Shown: positions 12,971 through 21,749 of the stretch, piece after piece | Position numbering within the stretch: the stretch's first letter is position 1 | Layout: the number at the start of each line of letters is the position of its first letter | NCBI GenBank assembly: GCA_021296485.1 | Contig: JAGWAI010000020.1 | Span: forward strand, 5,617 to 46,534 | From: Acidobacteriota bacterium | GTDB taxonomy: Bacteria > Acidobacteriota > Vicinamibacteria > Vicinamibacterales > UBA8438 | Length of the DNA: 40,918 nucleotides | Direction of reading: 5' to 3' | Translations under genes and position numbers: made by a program | Notes under the pieces: model-generated | Seen by the model: only the letters and a program-made list of their open reading frames with translations | The model's database searches: none | Told to the model about the DNA's origin: nothing

Positions 12971-13821
12971 GCGCCGGATCGATCGTCGCGTATATCGACG
13001 GCGGCTCGCGCGGCAATCCGGGCGTGGCCGGCTACGGCGTACGCATCGAGGCGGACGACGGCTCGCTCATCGACGAGCTGAAGGGCGCGATCGGCATCGC
13101 CACCAATAACGTCGCCGAGTACCGCGGCCTACTCGCCGCGCTTGCCTGGATGGACCGCAACGGCTTCCGCGACGCGATTGTCCGGTCCGATTCCGAGCTG
13201 CTCACCCGGCAGATGACCGGTCGGTTCAAGGTCAGGCATCCGGGACTCAAGCCGTTGCATGCCGAGGCCATGACGATCGTCCGGCGGCTCGGTCGCGTGC
13301 GGTTCGAGCACGTGCGGCGATCGGCCAACGTCGAGGCCGATCGGCTGGCGAACGAGGCCATGGACCGCGCCGGCGCGGGCGGCAGCGCGGAAACGCCGAT
13401 TCCGGCGGCACCGCCCACCGCGGCATCCGCCGGACACGGCGGCGACGTTGTCGGGATCGGCATCGACATCGAATCCATCGCACGTGTAGGCGGTTTGCTC
13501 GAACGCTACGGCCCACGATTCGTCGAGCGGGTCTTCACGGCGCATGAAGCCGCGTACTGCCTGCGCCGCGCACGCCCCGCGCAACATCTCGCCGCCCGTT
13601 TCGCCGCCAAGGAGGCAGCGATGAAGGCGCTGGGTACAGGTCATGCGCGAGGCGTCATCTGGCGCAGCGTCGAGGTGGTACGCGAGGCAGGTCCGCCCCG
13701 GTTGCGGTTCCACGGGACGGCCGCCCGCCATTTCGACGCGATCGGCGCAACGCGTGCGCTGGTGACCATCAGCCATTCGGGCGACTTCGCGCTCGCCCAG
13801 GTCATGCTGTTCAGCCGCTGA
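12967..13821 (+). CDS. Fusion protein: RNase HI domain plus holo-ACP synthase (AcpS) domain
   Basis: One unbroken 284-residue frame holds two enzymes. Residues 5-130 are a type I RNase H with the metal-binding set Asp11 (YIDGGSRGNPG), Glu51 (NNVAEYRG), Asp75 (RSDSELL) and Asp125 (VEADRLAN); it would cut RNA in RNA-DNA hybrids. After a Gly/Ala/Pro-rich linker (about 135-160), residues 161-284 are a 4'-phosphopantetheinyl transferase of AcpS type, with Asp167 in GIGIDIESI and Glu216 in RFAAKEAAMKALGTG; it would convert apo-ACP to holo-ACP. There is no ATG or GTG near the AcpS boundary; the nearest in-frame ATG is at 13360, inside RNase H. Either a true fusion or internal initiation is possible. 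The start overlaps the upstream stop (GTGA). Confidence 0.85.
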   Translation: MSAGSIVAYIDGGSRGNPGVAGYGVRIEADDGSLIDELKGAIGIATNNVAEYRGLLAALAWMDRNGFRDAIVRSDSELLTRQMTGRFKVRHPGLKPLHAEAMTIVRRLGRVRFEHVRRSANVEADRLANEAMDRAGAGGSAETPIPAAPPTAASAGHGGDVVGIGIDIESIARVGGLLERYGPRFVERVFTAHEAAYCLRRARPAQHLAARFAAKEAAMKALGTGHARGVIWRSVEVVREAGPPRLRFHGTAARHFDAIGATRALVTISHSGDFALAQVMLFSR

Positions 13822-13972
13822 CGCCCGCGGTTGACGCTTGGCGCGACGCCGGCGGCGCCATGCCGGTCGCGCCGCCAGTCAGGTCCCGCAAGTCACGCCA
13901 TATGTAGCGGTTGCGCCAACACCGCGATCCTGGCCGCAGACGGAATGTGGTTTGCTCTCCCCACGAGAACAA
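13822..13972. other. Intergenic stretch, no gene seen
   Basis: This is the 151 bases between the RNase HI-AcpS fusion and element copy B. It has no coding signal that continues past the element and no T-tailed hairpin. With the element it makes a 330-base gap before the next gene. Confidence 0.5.
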
Positions 13973-14136
13973 CTAGCCCGCATTTCTCACCAGCGTTCGT
14001 CGCGAGGGCGTCGAGGCGCCGCGGTGGTGGGGCGCACGGACTGAACGACGCCGTCGAAGCGGCGTGAGGGAGTACGCCCCGCCACAGCGAGCGGATCGGC
14101 GGCCGCAGCAGAAGGTTGGTGAGAAATGCGGGCTAG
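13973..14136. mobile_element. Small element with terminal inverted repeats, copy B (MITE-like)
   Basis: A 164-bp unit with perfect 20-bp inverted ends, ctagcccgcatttctcacca at 13973-13992 and its exact complement at 14117-14136. The inner flanks match copy A (4837-4996) nearly base for base; only the centre differs. It has no coding capacity for a transposase. It ends 15 bases before the start of a small plus-strand gene, just upstream of that gene's GGAGGG ribosome-binding site. Confidence 0.8.
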
Positions 14137-14151
14137 TGGAGGGAGAATTAC

Positions 14152-14469
14152 ATGACTGTGAAGATCGTGCAGAGCACCGCCGGGGCGCCGGCGGGCAAGC
14201 TGGCGGACGCGGAGTTGCACTTCTCGGAGGGCATTCTGGCGGGCCTGAAGCTCGTGGGCTTCACCGTGTGGGACGGGCGCGACGACCGGGGCCGCGGAGT
14301 GACCTTTCCCGCCCGGCAGTACCTCATCAACGGCGAGCGGCGCCACTACGTGCTGCTGCGCGCGGCCGGGGACACCGGCAACGCGGAGCCGCTGAGAGAG
14401 TTGATCCTCAGCGCGTACGCCGCCTGTGAGCAGGGCTCTTCCGCGGGTGATCCGGCGGGCGAGCGCTGA
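14152..14469 (+). CDS. Small conserved-looking protein, possibly SpoVG-like
   Basis: A 105-residue soluble protein with no signal peptide. The core (about residues 16-88) has alternating beta-type stretches, GLKLVGFTVWDG, VTFPARQY, NGERRHYVLLR, then a helix ending LRELILSAY. This layout recalls SpoVG, a small nucleic-acid-binding regulator with a basic FVAMPS-like box, and VTFPAR sits at the matching place. The resemblance is weak and was judged by eye. A GGAGGG ribosome-binding site lies 9 bases before the ATG. It stands alone: element copy B is upstream, and the convergent ftsZ stop is 21 bases downstream. Confidence 0.6.
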   Translation: MTVKIVQSTAGAPAGKLADAELHFSEGILAGLKLVGFTVWDGRDDRGRGVTFPARQYLINGERRHYVLLRAAGDTGNAEPLRELILSAYAACEQGSSAGDPAGER

Positions 14470-14490
14470 GACACGCGCGCCCGGCGGGAA

Positions 14491-15765
14491 TCACCTGCGG
14501 GCCCGGATGAGCGGCGCATCCTCGTCGATCGCGATGTCGACGTCGAATTCCTGGTCGTCCGCGTCGTAGGCAGCCGAAGACTCTTCCGGCTGGGATTCCT
14601 CTACAACGTCGGCGACCGGCTCGGGGGCCGGTTCGGGGGCCGGTTCGGCCGCGGCCTCCTCCTCCCCGGGGTCCGGCCGCCGCCAGCCGGAGTACGCCTC
14701 CAGATCGACCGGTGTCTGGGCCGTTCCGGAAACCTTCACCGCCGCTTCGGCGGCATCATTGAAGCCGGTGGCGATCACCGTGATCTTGACCTCGCCTTCC
14801 ATGTGCGGGTCGACGACAGCCCCGAAGATGATGTTGGCGTCCTCGTAGGCCGCCTGCTGGATGACGGATGCCGCCTCACTCACCTCGATCATGGTGAGGT
14901 CGTCGCCGCCGGTAACGTTCACCAGCACCCCCTGCGCGCCGTCTACTGATACGTCTTCCAGCAACGGGCTGGAAATGGCGCTCTTGGCGGCGTCTATGGC
15001 GCGCGTGTCGCCGCGGCCCACGCCGGTGCCCATGATGGCCAGGCCCATGCGCGACATGATGGTGGTGACGTCCGCGAAATCGAGATTGATGAGTCCGGGC
15101 ACGAGAACGAGATCGGATATCCCGTGAATCGCCTGGAGGAGCACCTCATCCACCGTGGCGAATGCCTGCGTCAGGCTGGTTCGCCGATCGATCATCGACA
15201 ACACCCGCTCATTCGGAATCGTGATCACCGTATCCACGCACCTGCGAAGATCATCCAGTCCGCGTGCCGCCTGCGCGGCACGCTGCTTGCCTTCGAACGC
15301 GAACGGCTTGGTCACCACCGCCACCGTCAGCGCCCCCAGCTCGGTGGCGAGATTGGCGATGACCGGCGCCGCGCCGGTGCCGGTGCCGCCGCCGAGCCCG
15401 GCGGTGACGAACACCATGTCAGCCCCGTCGAGCGCGGTGATCAGCTCGCCGGTGTCCTCCAGCGCCGCCCTGCGTCCGACGTTCGGATCGGCCCCGGCGC
15501 CGAGACCCTTGGTCAGCTTCGCGCCGATCTGCAGCCGCAGCGGAGCGCTGCTGCGAGCTAGCGCCTGCGTATCCGTGTTGGCGACGATGAACTCGACGCC
15601 TTCGATGCCGGCGCCCACCATCTGCTCCACGGCGTTTCCGCCGCCGCCGCCGATCCCGATGACCTTGATGCGCGCGCGCGGGTCGGCAGAAGCATCCAGG
15701 GACAAACGCATGTCATCAGCAGCTGTCCCGTCGTCGTTGTGCTCCTCACTGTTGCGGTCCGTCAT
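14491..15765 (-). CDS. ftsZ: Cell division protein FtsZ
   Basis: Tubulin-like GTPase that forms the division ring at midcell. The 424-residue protein has an unusual acidic N-terminal extension of about 30 residues, then [22 protein letters not shown], the tubulin signature GGGTGTG at 125-131, and NFADV-type box NLDFADV. After about residue 350 comes a Pro/Glu/Ala-rich linker, and the end, [11 protein letters not shown], matches the basic C-terminal peptide that binds FtsA. The ATG is preceded by GGAGGA. It is the last gene of the dcw cluster, 33 bases after ftsA, and is convergent with the small gene at 14152. Confidence 0.98.
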   Translation of the reverse strand: MTDRNSEEHNDDGTAADDMRLSLDASADPRARIKVIGIGGGGGNAVEQMVGAGIEGVEFIVANTDTQALARSSAPLRLQIGAKLTKGLGAGADPNVGRRAALEDTGELITALDGADMVFVTAGLGGGTGTGAAPVIANLATELGALTVAVVTKPFAFEGKQRAAQAARGLDDLRRCVDTVITIPNERVLSMIDRRTSLTQAFATVDEVLLQAIHGISDLVLVPGLINLDFADVTTIMSRMGLAIMGTGVGRGDTRAIDAAKSAISSPLLEDVSVDGAQGVLVNVTGGDDLTMIEVSEAASVIQQAAYEDANIIFGAVVDPHMEGEVKITVIATGFNDAAEAAVKVSGTAQTPVDLEAYSGWRRPDPGEEEAAAEPAPEPAPEPVADVVEESQPEESSAAYDADDQEFDVDIAIDEDAPLIRARR

Positions 15766-15798
15766 GGCTCGCTGTCCTCCTCCGAACGTGCGTTCCGA

Positions 15799-17034
15799 CT
15801 AGAAAAACTCCTTGAACAGCCCGCGCAGGCGGACCGCGGCGCGACCGAATGCGCCTACCCCCACAACCTTCTCCTGCTCAGCCTTCTGCTTGCGGTGCGC
15901 ATGCAGCACCAGTCCGACCGCGGTGGCGAACGCAGGGTTGCTCACGTGGTCGGACAAGCCGCCCACGCCGACCGGATGACCGCGCCTGATCTGAAGGTCG
16001 AACATCTGTCCCGCCACCTCCAGGATTCCGTCGAGCATGCCGCAGCCACCCGCCAGCACGATACCCGAATGCAGAGAGCGTTCGTAGCCGTCGTTGCGAA
16101 TCTCGTCCCACAAGCGGCGAAATATCTCTTCGACGCGCGGCTGAATCACGTCCGCCAGGATCCGCCGCGGTATCGTGCGCGGCGGTCGGCTGCCGACGCT
16201 GGCCACGTCGATCGTGTCTTCATCGTCGAGGAGGCCGGCGAGCGCGCAGCCGTAGCGGCGCTTCGTCTTCTCCGCCTCCGGGATTGGCATGCGCAGGCCG
16301 ACGGCGATGTCGTTCGTGATGTGCTCGCCTCCGAGCGGCAGGGCGCCCGTGTGCCACAAGCTGCCCTTCTCGTAGATCGCAAAGTCGGTGGTGCCGCCGC
16401 CGATGTCGACGAGCGCCACCCCCAGTTCCTTCTCGTCGTCGGTGAGCACCGCTTCCGCGGCAGCCAGCTGATCGAGCACGGTGTCCACCACGGCGACCCC
16501 CACGCGGTTGACGCACGCGACCACGTTCTGCGTGGAGGCCTTGCTGCCGGTGACCACGTGCACGTTGACCTCCAGCCGTGTGCCGGTCATCCCCACCGGA
16601 GCGTCTATCCCTTCCTGATCGTCGACGACGAAGTCCTGCGGCAGCACGTGCACGATCTCGCGCCCGCTCGGCAGCGCCACGGCCTTGGCTGCGTCTATCG
16701 CCCGCCGCACGTCCTCACGCGAGATCTCCCGGTTCTTCCCGGTCACTGCAACGACGCCGCGGCTGTTGACCGCCTTGGCGTGCGTCCCCGACAGTCCGAG
16801 ATGCACGGAATCGATCTCGACGCCGGCCGTCAACTCCGCTTCCTCAATCGCCCGCTTGATCGACTCCACCGCGGCGTCGAGATTGACCACCGCGCCGCGG
16901 CGAATGCCGCACGACTCGGCGCGTCCAATCCCGATGATGTCCAGGCCTCCGTCTTCGAGCGCCTCGGCCACCACTGCGACGATGGACGACGTCCCTACAT
17001 CAAGGCCGACGAGATACTGTTCCATCCGCGTCAC
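15799..17034 (-). CDS. ftsA: Cell division protein FtsA
   Basis: Actin-like ATPase that tethers FtsZ to the membrane. The 411 residues contain the phosphate-1 loop YLVGLDVGTSSIVAVVAE, the SHS2 (1C) insert with HVLPQDFVVDDQEGI, the phosphate-2 box VALVDIGGGTTDFAIY and the adenosine box IVLAGGCGMLDG. The C-terminal helix (RLRGLFKEFF) is amphipathic, as expected for membrane attachment. I use GTG at 17034; an in-frame ATG at 17025 is a reasonable alternative. It lies 24 bases after ftsQ and 33 before ftsZ. Confidence 0.97.
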   Translation of the reverse strand: MTRMEQYLVGLDVGTSSIVAVVAEALEDGGLDIIGIGRAESCGIRRGAVVNLDAAVESIKRAIEEAELTAGVEIDSVHLGLSGTHAKAVNSRGVVAVTGKNREISREDVRRAIDAAKAVALPSGREIVHVLPQDFVVDDQEGIDAPVGMTGTRLEVNVHVVTGSKASTQNVVACVNRVGVAVVDTVLDQLAAAEAVLTDDEKELGVALVDIGGGTTDFAIYEKGSLWHTGALPLGGEHITNDIAVGLRMPIPEAEKTKRRYGCALAGLLDDEDTIDVASVGSRPPRTIPRRILADVIQPRVEEIFRRLWDEIRNDGYERSLHSGIVLAGGCGMLDGILEVAGQMFDLQIRRGHPVGVGGLSDHVSNPAFATAVGLVLHAHRKQKAEQEKVVGVGAFGRAAVRLRGLFKEFF

Positions 17035-17058
17035 GCATCTTCCACCACCCTCAGGTCG

Positions 17059-17880
17059 TCACTCCGCGTAACCGTTGCTCGCCGGGCGAACGTATACGCG
17101 TTTTTCGTATCGCAAGTCGACGTAGTCGATGTCCGGCACGGAGGCCCGCAGGGCCTGCGCCAGATCGAGATACCGGTCCAACCGCTCCACAAACTGCCCG
17201 TCGCCGAGGTGCAACAGCGTCGGGTCATCGCTCAGCAGCACGACGGCGTCCGACGCATCGGTCACGTCGATCTGGGACACGAGTCCGGACAGGTCTGGCC
17301 GCGCGGCGAGGGCGCCCATCAGGCGCGCCACGAGTCGCGAGCGCGCCCGATCCACCGCTGAACCGCGTGCGTTCCGCATCTGCAGGCCGTCTATCACCGG
17401 CAGTCGGAGATCGGCGAACTGCGGCCGATACTCGTCGATGAGGGTCCCCGTGGCATCGACGAGATACAGCTGCGTCTCCAGGCGCACCAGACCGACCGGT
17501 TGCCGCTCGGTGACCGTTACTTCGATGGTAGACGGCAATAGCCGCCGCAATGTCGCGCCCCGCACCCAGCCGGATGTGAGCAATAGCCGGCGGTGGGCCT
17601 CCAGGTCGATCTCGAGAATGTTCTCGCCGTGCATCCGGTCGAGGAGCGCCAGCACCTCTCCCTGGGACAGGTAGCGGTTGCCCTTGATGGTGACGTGTTC
17701 GACACGCAGGAGATCGGAGCCGCTCAGAAGCTGCGGCCCCTGATGCACCGCGACCGCAATCACGGCGCACGCCAGCAGCAACCGTGCGGTACGGGCGGAC
17801 ACTGCAAGGGATCGGCGGCGCGCCGGTTGCACGCGCGCGCGCCGAAAGCGCTTGTCCGCCTGCAGTTGCACGGCCGTCAT
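17059..17880 (-). CDS. ftsQ: Cell division protein FtsQ
   Basis: Bitopic membrane protein of the FtsQLB complex that licenses septal peptidoglycan synthesis. The 273-residue protein has an Arg-rich cytoplasmic tail, a transmembrane helix at about 31-47, a POTRA domain beginning LLRVEHVTIKGNRYLSQGEV, then the beta domain with TVTERQPVGLV and the VDATGTLIDEY segment. The ATG overlaps the murC stop by four bases (ATGA), showing coupling. In many bacteria murB and/or ddl separate murC from ftsQ; here they are directly joined. Confidence 0.93.
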   Translation of the reverse strand: MTAVQLQADKRFRRARVQPARRRSLAVSARTARLLLACAVIAVAVHQGPQLLSGSDLLRVEHVTIKGNRYLSQGEVLALLDRMHGENILEIDLEAHRRLLLTSGWVRGATLRRLLPSTIEVTVTERQPVGLVRLETQLYLVDATGTLIDEYRPQFADLRLPVIDGLQMRNARGSAVDRARSRLVARLMGALAARPDLSGLVSQIDVTDASDAVVLLSDDPTLLHLGDGQFVERLDRYLDLAQALRASVPDIDYVDLRYEKRVYVRPASNGYAE

Positions 17881-19304
17881 GTTGCCTCTCCAGTCTCGCG
17901 ACGCAGCGCTTCCAGGATTCGCGCGGGAACCGCCGCAATCGACCCGGCCCCCAGCGTCACCACGACGTCCCCCGCACGCACCTCCGCCGCGACAAGCGCC
18001 GGAATCACGTCCAGCGAACCGACCACTCGCACGGGCGTCCGCGACGCACGGCTGACTGCCGCGGCGACCGCCGCGGCGGTCGCTCCCGGGATGGGTGGCT
18101 CGCCCGCGGCGTAGACCTCCGCGAGCAACACACTGTCGGCCGCGGCGAGCGCAGCGCCGAACCGCTCCAGCAGGCGGATCGTCCGGCTGTACCGATGCGG
18201 CTGAAACACCACGTGGACCCGCCTCGGCGAGCGCAGCCTGACAGTCTCGATCACCGCCTCGATCTCGGTGGGGTGGTGGCCATAGTCGTCGATCACCGTA
18301 ACGCCGCCAACCTCTCCATGGATCTGGAGGCGCCGCTCGGCGCCGCGAAAGTGCGCCAGGGCGGCGGCGGCGGCGCGGGGCGGCACGTCGAAATGCATGC
18401 CTGCCGCAACCGCGGCCAGCGCATTCCGCAGGTTGTGCAGTCCCGGCACCGCGAGGCGCAATTCGAAATCCGCATCTCCCCCGCCGGATACCCGCACGCG
18501 GGACGTGGAACCGGATGCGTCGAGTGTCGCCTGGCTGGCGAATACACCTGCCGCGACGCCGTCGGTTCCATAGGCCAGGACGTCGACGCCGCGCCGTGCT
18601 GCGCCGGCCTGCACGCGCGGCAACAGGCGTCGCAACCCGGGGTCGTCGGCGCACGCCACGATGCAACCGCCGTCCGGCACCTGCGCGGTGAAACGCAGGA
18701 ACGCGTCTTCGAGATCCTCCATCCCGGCGTACGCGTCCAGATGCTCCTCGTCGAGATTCGTCAGCACCGCCACTTCCGGCGCCAGCTTGAGGAACGAGCG
18801 GTCGCTCTCGTCCGCCTCCACCACCATGAACGGCCCCTGACCGGCGCGGGCGCCGCTGTCTAAGGCCGGCAGGGTGCCACCGATGACCACCGTCGGATCG
18901 AGGCCGGCCGCCACCAGCACCAGGGCCACCATGGCCGCGGTCGTCGTCTTGCCGTGTGAACCGGCCACCGCCACGCCACGCTTGGAATCCGCCAGCTGCG
19001 CCAACATCTCACCCCGCGGCACTACCGGAATGCCGTCGCGGACCGCCGCCTGCCGTTCCGGATTGTCAGCCGGCACGGCGGTGGAAAACACGACGACATC
19101 CGCACCCTCGACATGGCGCGATACGTGGCGGTCATGGAAGCGCACGCCCAACCCCTCCAACCGATCCGTAACGGCGCTGCGACGCAGATCCGAACCGCTC
19201 ACCCGGCAACCGAGGTGCACGAGCAACTCGGCGATTCCGCTCATCCCGCTGCCTCCCACGCCCACGAAGTGGACACGTGTTCCCGGCCCGATCACGCCTG
19301 CCAA
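17877..19304 (-). CDS. murC: UDP-N-acetylmuramate--L-alanine ligase
   Basis: Adds L-Ala to UDP-MurNAc, the first cytoplasmic peptide step of peptidoglycan synthesis. The 475-residue protein shows the N-terminal Rossmann box HFVGVGGSGMSGIAELL, the ATP loop AGSHGKTTTAAMV, the central NLDEEHLDAY and a C-terminal domain with VIDDYGHHPTEIEA. The start is TTG at 19304, two bases after the murG stop, reading into MAGVIGPGTRVHFVG. The murC stop overlaps the ftsQ ATG. No MurB partner is encoded beside it. Confidence 0.97.
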   Translation of the reverse strand: MAGVIGPGTRVHFVGVGGSGMSGIAELLVHLGCRVSGSDLRRSAVTDRLEGLGVRFHDRHVSRHVEGADVVVFSTAVPADNPERQAAVRDGIPVVPRGEMLAQLADSKRGVAVAGSHGKTTTAAMVALVLVAAGLDPTVVIGGTLPALDSGARAGQGPFMVVEADESDRSFLKLAPEVAVLTNLDEEHLDAYAGMEDLEDAFLRFTAQVPDGGCIVACADDPGLRRLLPRVQAGAARRGVDVLAYGTDGVAAGVFASQATLDASGSTSRVRVSGGGDADFELRLAVPGLHNLRNALAAVAAGMHFDVPPRAAAAALAHFRGAERRLQIHGEVGGVTVIDDYGHHPTEIEAVIETVRLRSPRRVHVVFQPHRYSRTIRLLERFGAALAAADSVLLAEVYAAGEPPIPGATAAAVAAAVSRASRTPVRVVGSLDVIPALVAAEVRAGDVVVTLGAGSIAAVPARILEALRRETGEAT

Positions 19305-19306
19305 CG

Positions 19307-20413
19307 TCAGCTCTCATCCCCCAGCGCGAGAAGACTCTCCATGCGGTCGACCACCGCGGACGCGGCGTCCGGGCGCGCCCGCTCGCGGCTCGCGGCGGCC
19401 AGCGCGGCGCGCCGGTCCGCATCCGACGCCAGCGCCAAGACCCGCGCTCCGAGCGCGCCGCCCGACAGTTCCCGCTCGTCTACAACCTCTGCCGCGCCGG
19501 CCGCCTCCACCGCGGCCGCGTTGCGCCGCTGATGGTCGTTTGCGGCGCGGCCGAACGGCACGAGCACGGCCGGGCGGCCCGCCGCCGCCAGCTCCGCCAG
19601 CGTGGTCGCTCCCGCACGGCACACGACCAATTGCGCGGCCGCCATTTCGCGGTCCATCTCCTCCAGAAACGGCTCGACGCGCACCTCGAGGCCGGCCGCG
19701 CGGTAACCCTCGCGCACTAGCTCCAGGTCGCGCTCCCCCGCCTGATGCGTCAGGCGAATAGGCCGCGGAGACTGCGCGATGGAGCGCGCCGCCTCCACCA
19801 TGGCGACGTTGATCGCGTGGGCGCCCTGCGAGCCGCCAATCACCAGCACGTGTACCTCATCGGATTGTGCTTCCCCGCTCGGACGCTGCGCTTCGAAGAA
19901 CCCGGCGCGGACCGGATTGCCGCTCACGAATCCACGTCCGCCGAAGTACGGCAGCGTCGCCTCCGACGTAACGGCCGCCGCCCGCACGACGCGCGCGAGG
20001 ATGCGGTTGGTCACGCCCGGCACGGCATTCTGCTCCAGCAACATGGTCGGCAGGCCGCGCAGCGCGGCCCACAGCACGATGGGGCCCGAACTGTAGCCCC
20101 CGAGCCCGATCACCAGCCCGGGCGCGTGCCGGCGAACGAGCGCCGCGGCATCGAACATGCTCACCGGCAGCAGCGCCAGCCCGCGCAGCAAGCTGCCGGC
20201 CGACTGCCCGACCAACCCGCGCGTACGGATGTGATCGAATGCGAATCCGGCCGGCTCCACCACGCGCGCTTCGAGCGCCTTGCCGCTGCCGGCAAAAACG
20301 ACCTTCGCAGCCGGATGGCGGCGGCGCAGCTCGGACGCGACCGCGATGCCCGGAAACAGATGCCCGCCCGTGCCGCCGCCGGCAAACAGGACCCGCACTG
20401 GAACGCTCGACAT
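19307..20413 (-). CDS. murG: UDP-GlcNAc:lipid I N-acetylglucosaminyltransferase
   Basis: Peripheral membrane glycosyltransferase that converts lipid I to lipid II on the cytoplasmic face. The 368 residues include the lipid-binding glycine loop FAGGGTGGHLFPGIA near the start, LLEQNAVPGVTNR, the second glycine-rich loop VIGGSQGAHAIN and the UDP-GlcNAc-binding region CRAGATTLAELAAAGRPAVLVPFG. The ATG at 20413 starts MSSVPVRVLFAGGG. It lies 30 bases after ftsW and 2 before murC in the dcw cluster. Confidence 0.97.
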   Translation of the reverse strand: MSSVPVRVLFAGGGTGGHLFPGIAVASELRRRHPAAKVVFAGSGKALEARVVEPAGFAFDHIRTRGLVGQSAGSLLRGLALLPVSMFDAAALVRRHAPGLVIGLGGYSSGPIVLWAALRGLPTMLLEQNAVPGVTNRILARVVRAAAVTSEATLPYFGGRGFVSGNPVRAGFFEAQRPSGEAQSDEVHVLVIGGSQGAHAINVAMVEAARSIAQSPRPIRLTHQAGERDLELVREGYRAAGLEVRVEPFLEEMDREMAAAQLVVCRAGATTLAELAAAGRPAVLVPFGRAANDHQRRNAAAVEAAGAAEVVDERELSGGALGARVLALASDADRRAALAAASRERARPDAASAVVDRMESLLALGDES

Positions 20414-20443
20414 CTACGACTGGCCCCCGGTCAACAGCAGTCC

Positions 20444-21544
20444 TCATGCCTCCGCCGACGCATGCTGGGAGATGTTCAGCAGGATTCCCATACCCGCCAG
20501 ACTCACGAGCAACGACGATCCGCCGGCGCTTACGAGCGGCAGCGGAATCCCCTTGGTGGGCACGAGGCCTAGCACCACGCTGATGTTGACGAACGCCTGC
20601 AGCGCAACCATCGTCGTCAGCCCCACCGCCAGCAACGCCCCGAAGCGGTCGGGCGCCAGCGCCGCAACGCGGAAGCCGCGCCAGGCAATCACGCAGAAGC
20701 ACAGCAGAATGATCGACGCGCCAATCAGGCCCGTCTCCTCGGCGATGACGGCGTAGATAAAGTCCGTATGCGGGTAGGGCAGGTAGAACAGCTTCTGTAC
20801 GCCGGCCATCAACCCCTGTCCGAACACGCCGCCCGTGCCGACCGCGATCTGCGCCTGGATGAGCTGAAATCCGTCGCCGAGCGGATCATCCCAGGGATTG
20901 AGGAACGCGAGCATGCGCCGGCGGCGGTACTCGGCGCTCGTCAGCACGACATACAGGAGCGGCAGCAACGCGACCGCGACGCCGAACAGGTACTGGTAGC
21001 TGAGACCGGCGGCGAAGACCATGGCGCCGACGATCAGCATCAGCACCAGCGCGGTGCCGAAGTCGGGCTCGAGCAGAATCAGGACGCTGAATACGCCGGT
21101 CATCACCGCGATCGGCGGCAGCGAGAACCCGATGTCGTTGATACGATGCATTCGTCGCTCGAGAATCGCCGCCGCGAACAGGATGGCTGCCAGCTTGGCG
21201 AACTCCGACGGCTGGACGCCCAGGCCGGCGATGCCGAGCCAACGCCGCGTCCCGTTGATGGGCTGACTGAACAACACCGCGACCAGCGCCGCCACGGTCA
21301 CGGCCAGGACGGTCCAGGTGACCGCGGACAGCCGCAGGCGGCGGTAGTCCACCTGGCTCGCCACCAGCAGCAGACCCATGCCGACCACGATCCACACCGC
21401 CTGCCTGAACAGGAAGAAGTAGGGCTGATCGAACTGGTCCATGGCCAGTACGGCCGACGCGCTGTAGACCATGACGACGCTGGTGCAGGTCAGCAGCAGA
21501 ATGGCCAGAAACAACAGCTTGTCCGATTTCAGTTTCCGTGCCAT
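20444..21544 (-). CDS. ftsW: Septal peptidoglycan polymerase FtsW (SEDS family)
   Basis: Integral membrane glycosyltransferase that polymerises lipid II at the septum together with FtsI. The 366-residue protein is almost wholly hydrophobic, with about ten transmembrane segments. SEDS features are visible: VMVYSASAVLA near the N-terminus, GTRRWLGIAGLGVQPSEFAKLA, LILLEPDFGTALVLM and the C-terminal GLVPTKGIPLPLVSAGGSSLL. A place in the dcw cluster beside murG favours FtsW over RodA. The 201 bases upstream, before murD, hold an inverted-repeat element, so this is the largest internal gap of the cluster. Confidence 0.96.
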   Translation of the reverse strand: MARKLKSDKLLFLAILLLTCTSVVMVYSASAVLAMDQFDQPYFFLFRQAVWIVVGMGLLLVASQVDYRRLRLSAVTWTVLAVTVAALVAVLFSQPINGTRRWLGIAGLGVQPSEFAKLAAILFAAAILERRMHRINDIGFSLPPIAVMTGVFSVLILLEPDFGTALVLMLIVGAMVFAAGLSYQYLFGVAVALLPLLYVVLTSAEYRRRRMLAFLNPWDDPLGDGFQLIQAQIAVGTGGVFGQGLMAGVQKLFYLPYPHTDFIYAVIAEETGLIGASIILLCFCVIAWRGFRVAALAPDRFGALLAVGLTTMVALQAFVNISVVLGLVPTKGIPLPLVSAGGSSLLVSLAGMGILLNISQHASAEA

Positions 21545-21617
21545 GCTCGCCGCCTTGCGTCGATCGCGGGCTACAGCGCGCGGTTTCCGCGACCGATACG
21601 CTCTGTACGCCCCGTCC

Positions 21618-21749
21618 GTGAGCCGTCAGCAGTCATCAACCAGGCTCAGGGTGGAGACACCAGCCTCGCAGACCGGGGTCGCCCGGGCTGCGCTCCCAGC
21701 GGCCGGCTCTCTACCGCCGCGGCCCGGTTGATGACTGCTCACCGCTCAC
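21618..21749. mobile_element. Second inverted-repeat element (MITE-like), in the murD-ftsW gap
   Basis: Arms at 21618-21641 and 21726-21749 are 24-bp inverted repeats matching at 22 of 24 positions (gtgagc..g.cagtcatcaacc type). They enclose 84 bases of GC-rich sequence with no coding role seen. The sequence is unrelated to copies A and B. The right arm overlaps the murD stop codon. In RNA the arms would form a long hairpin within the dcw transcript. Confidence 0.6.
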
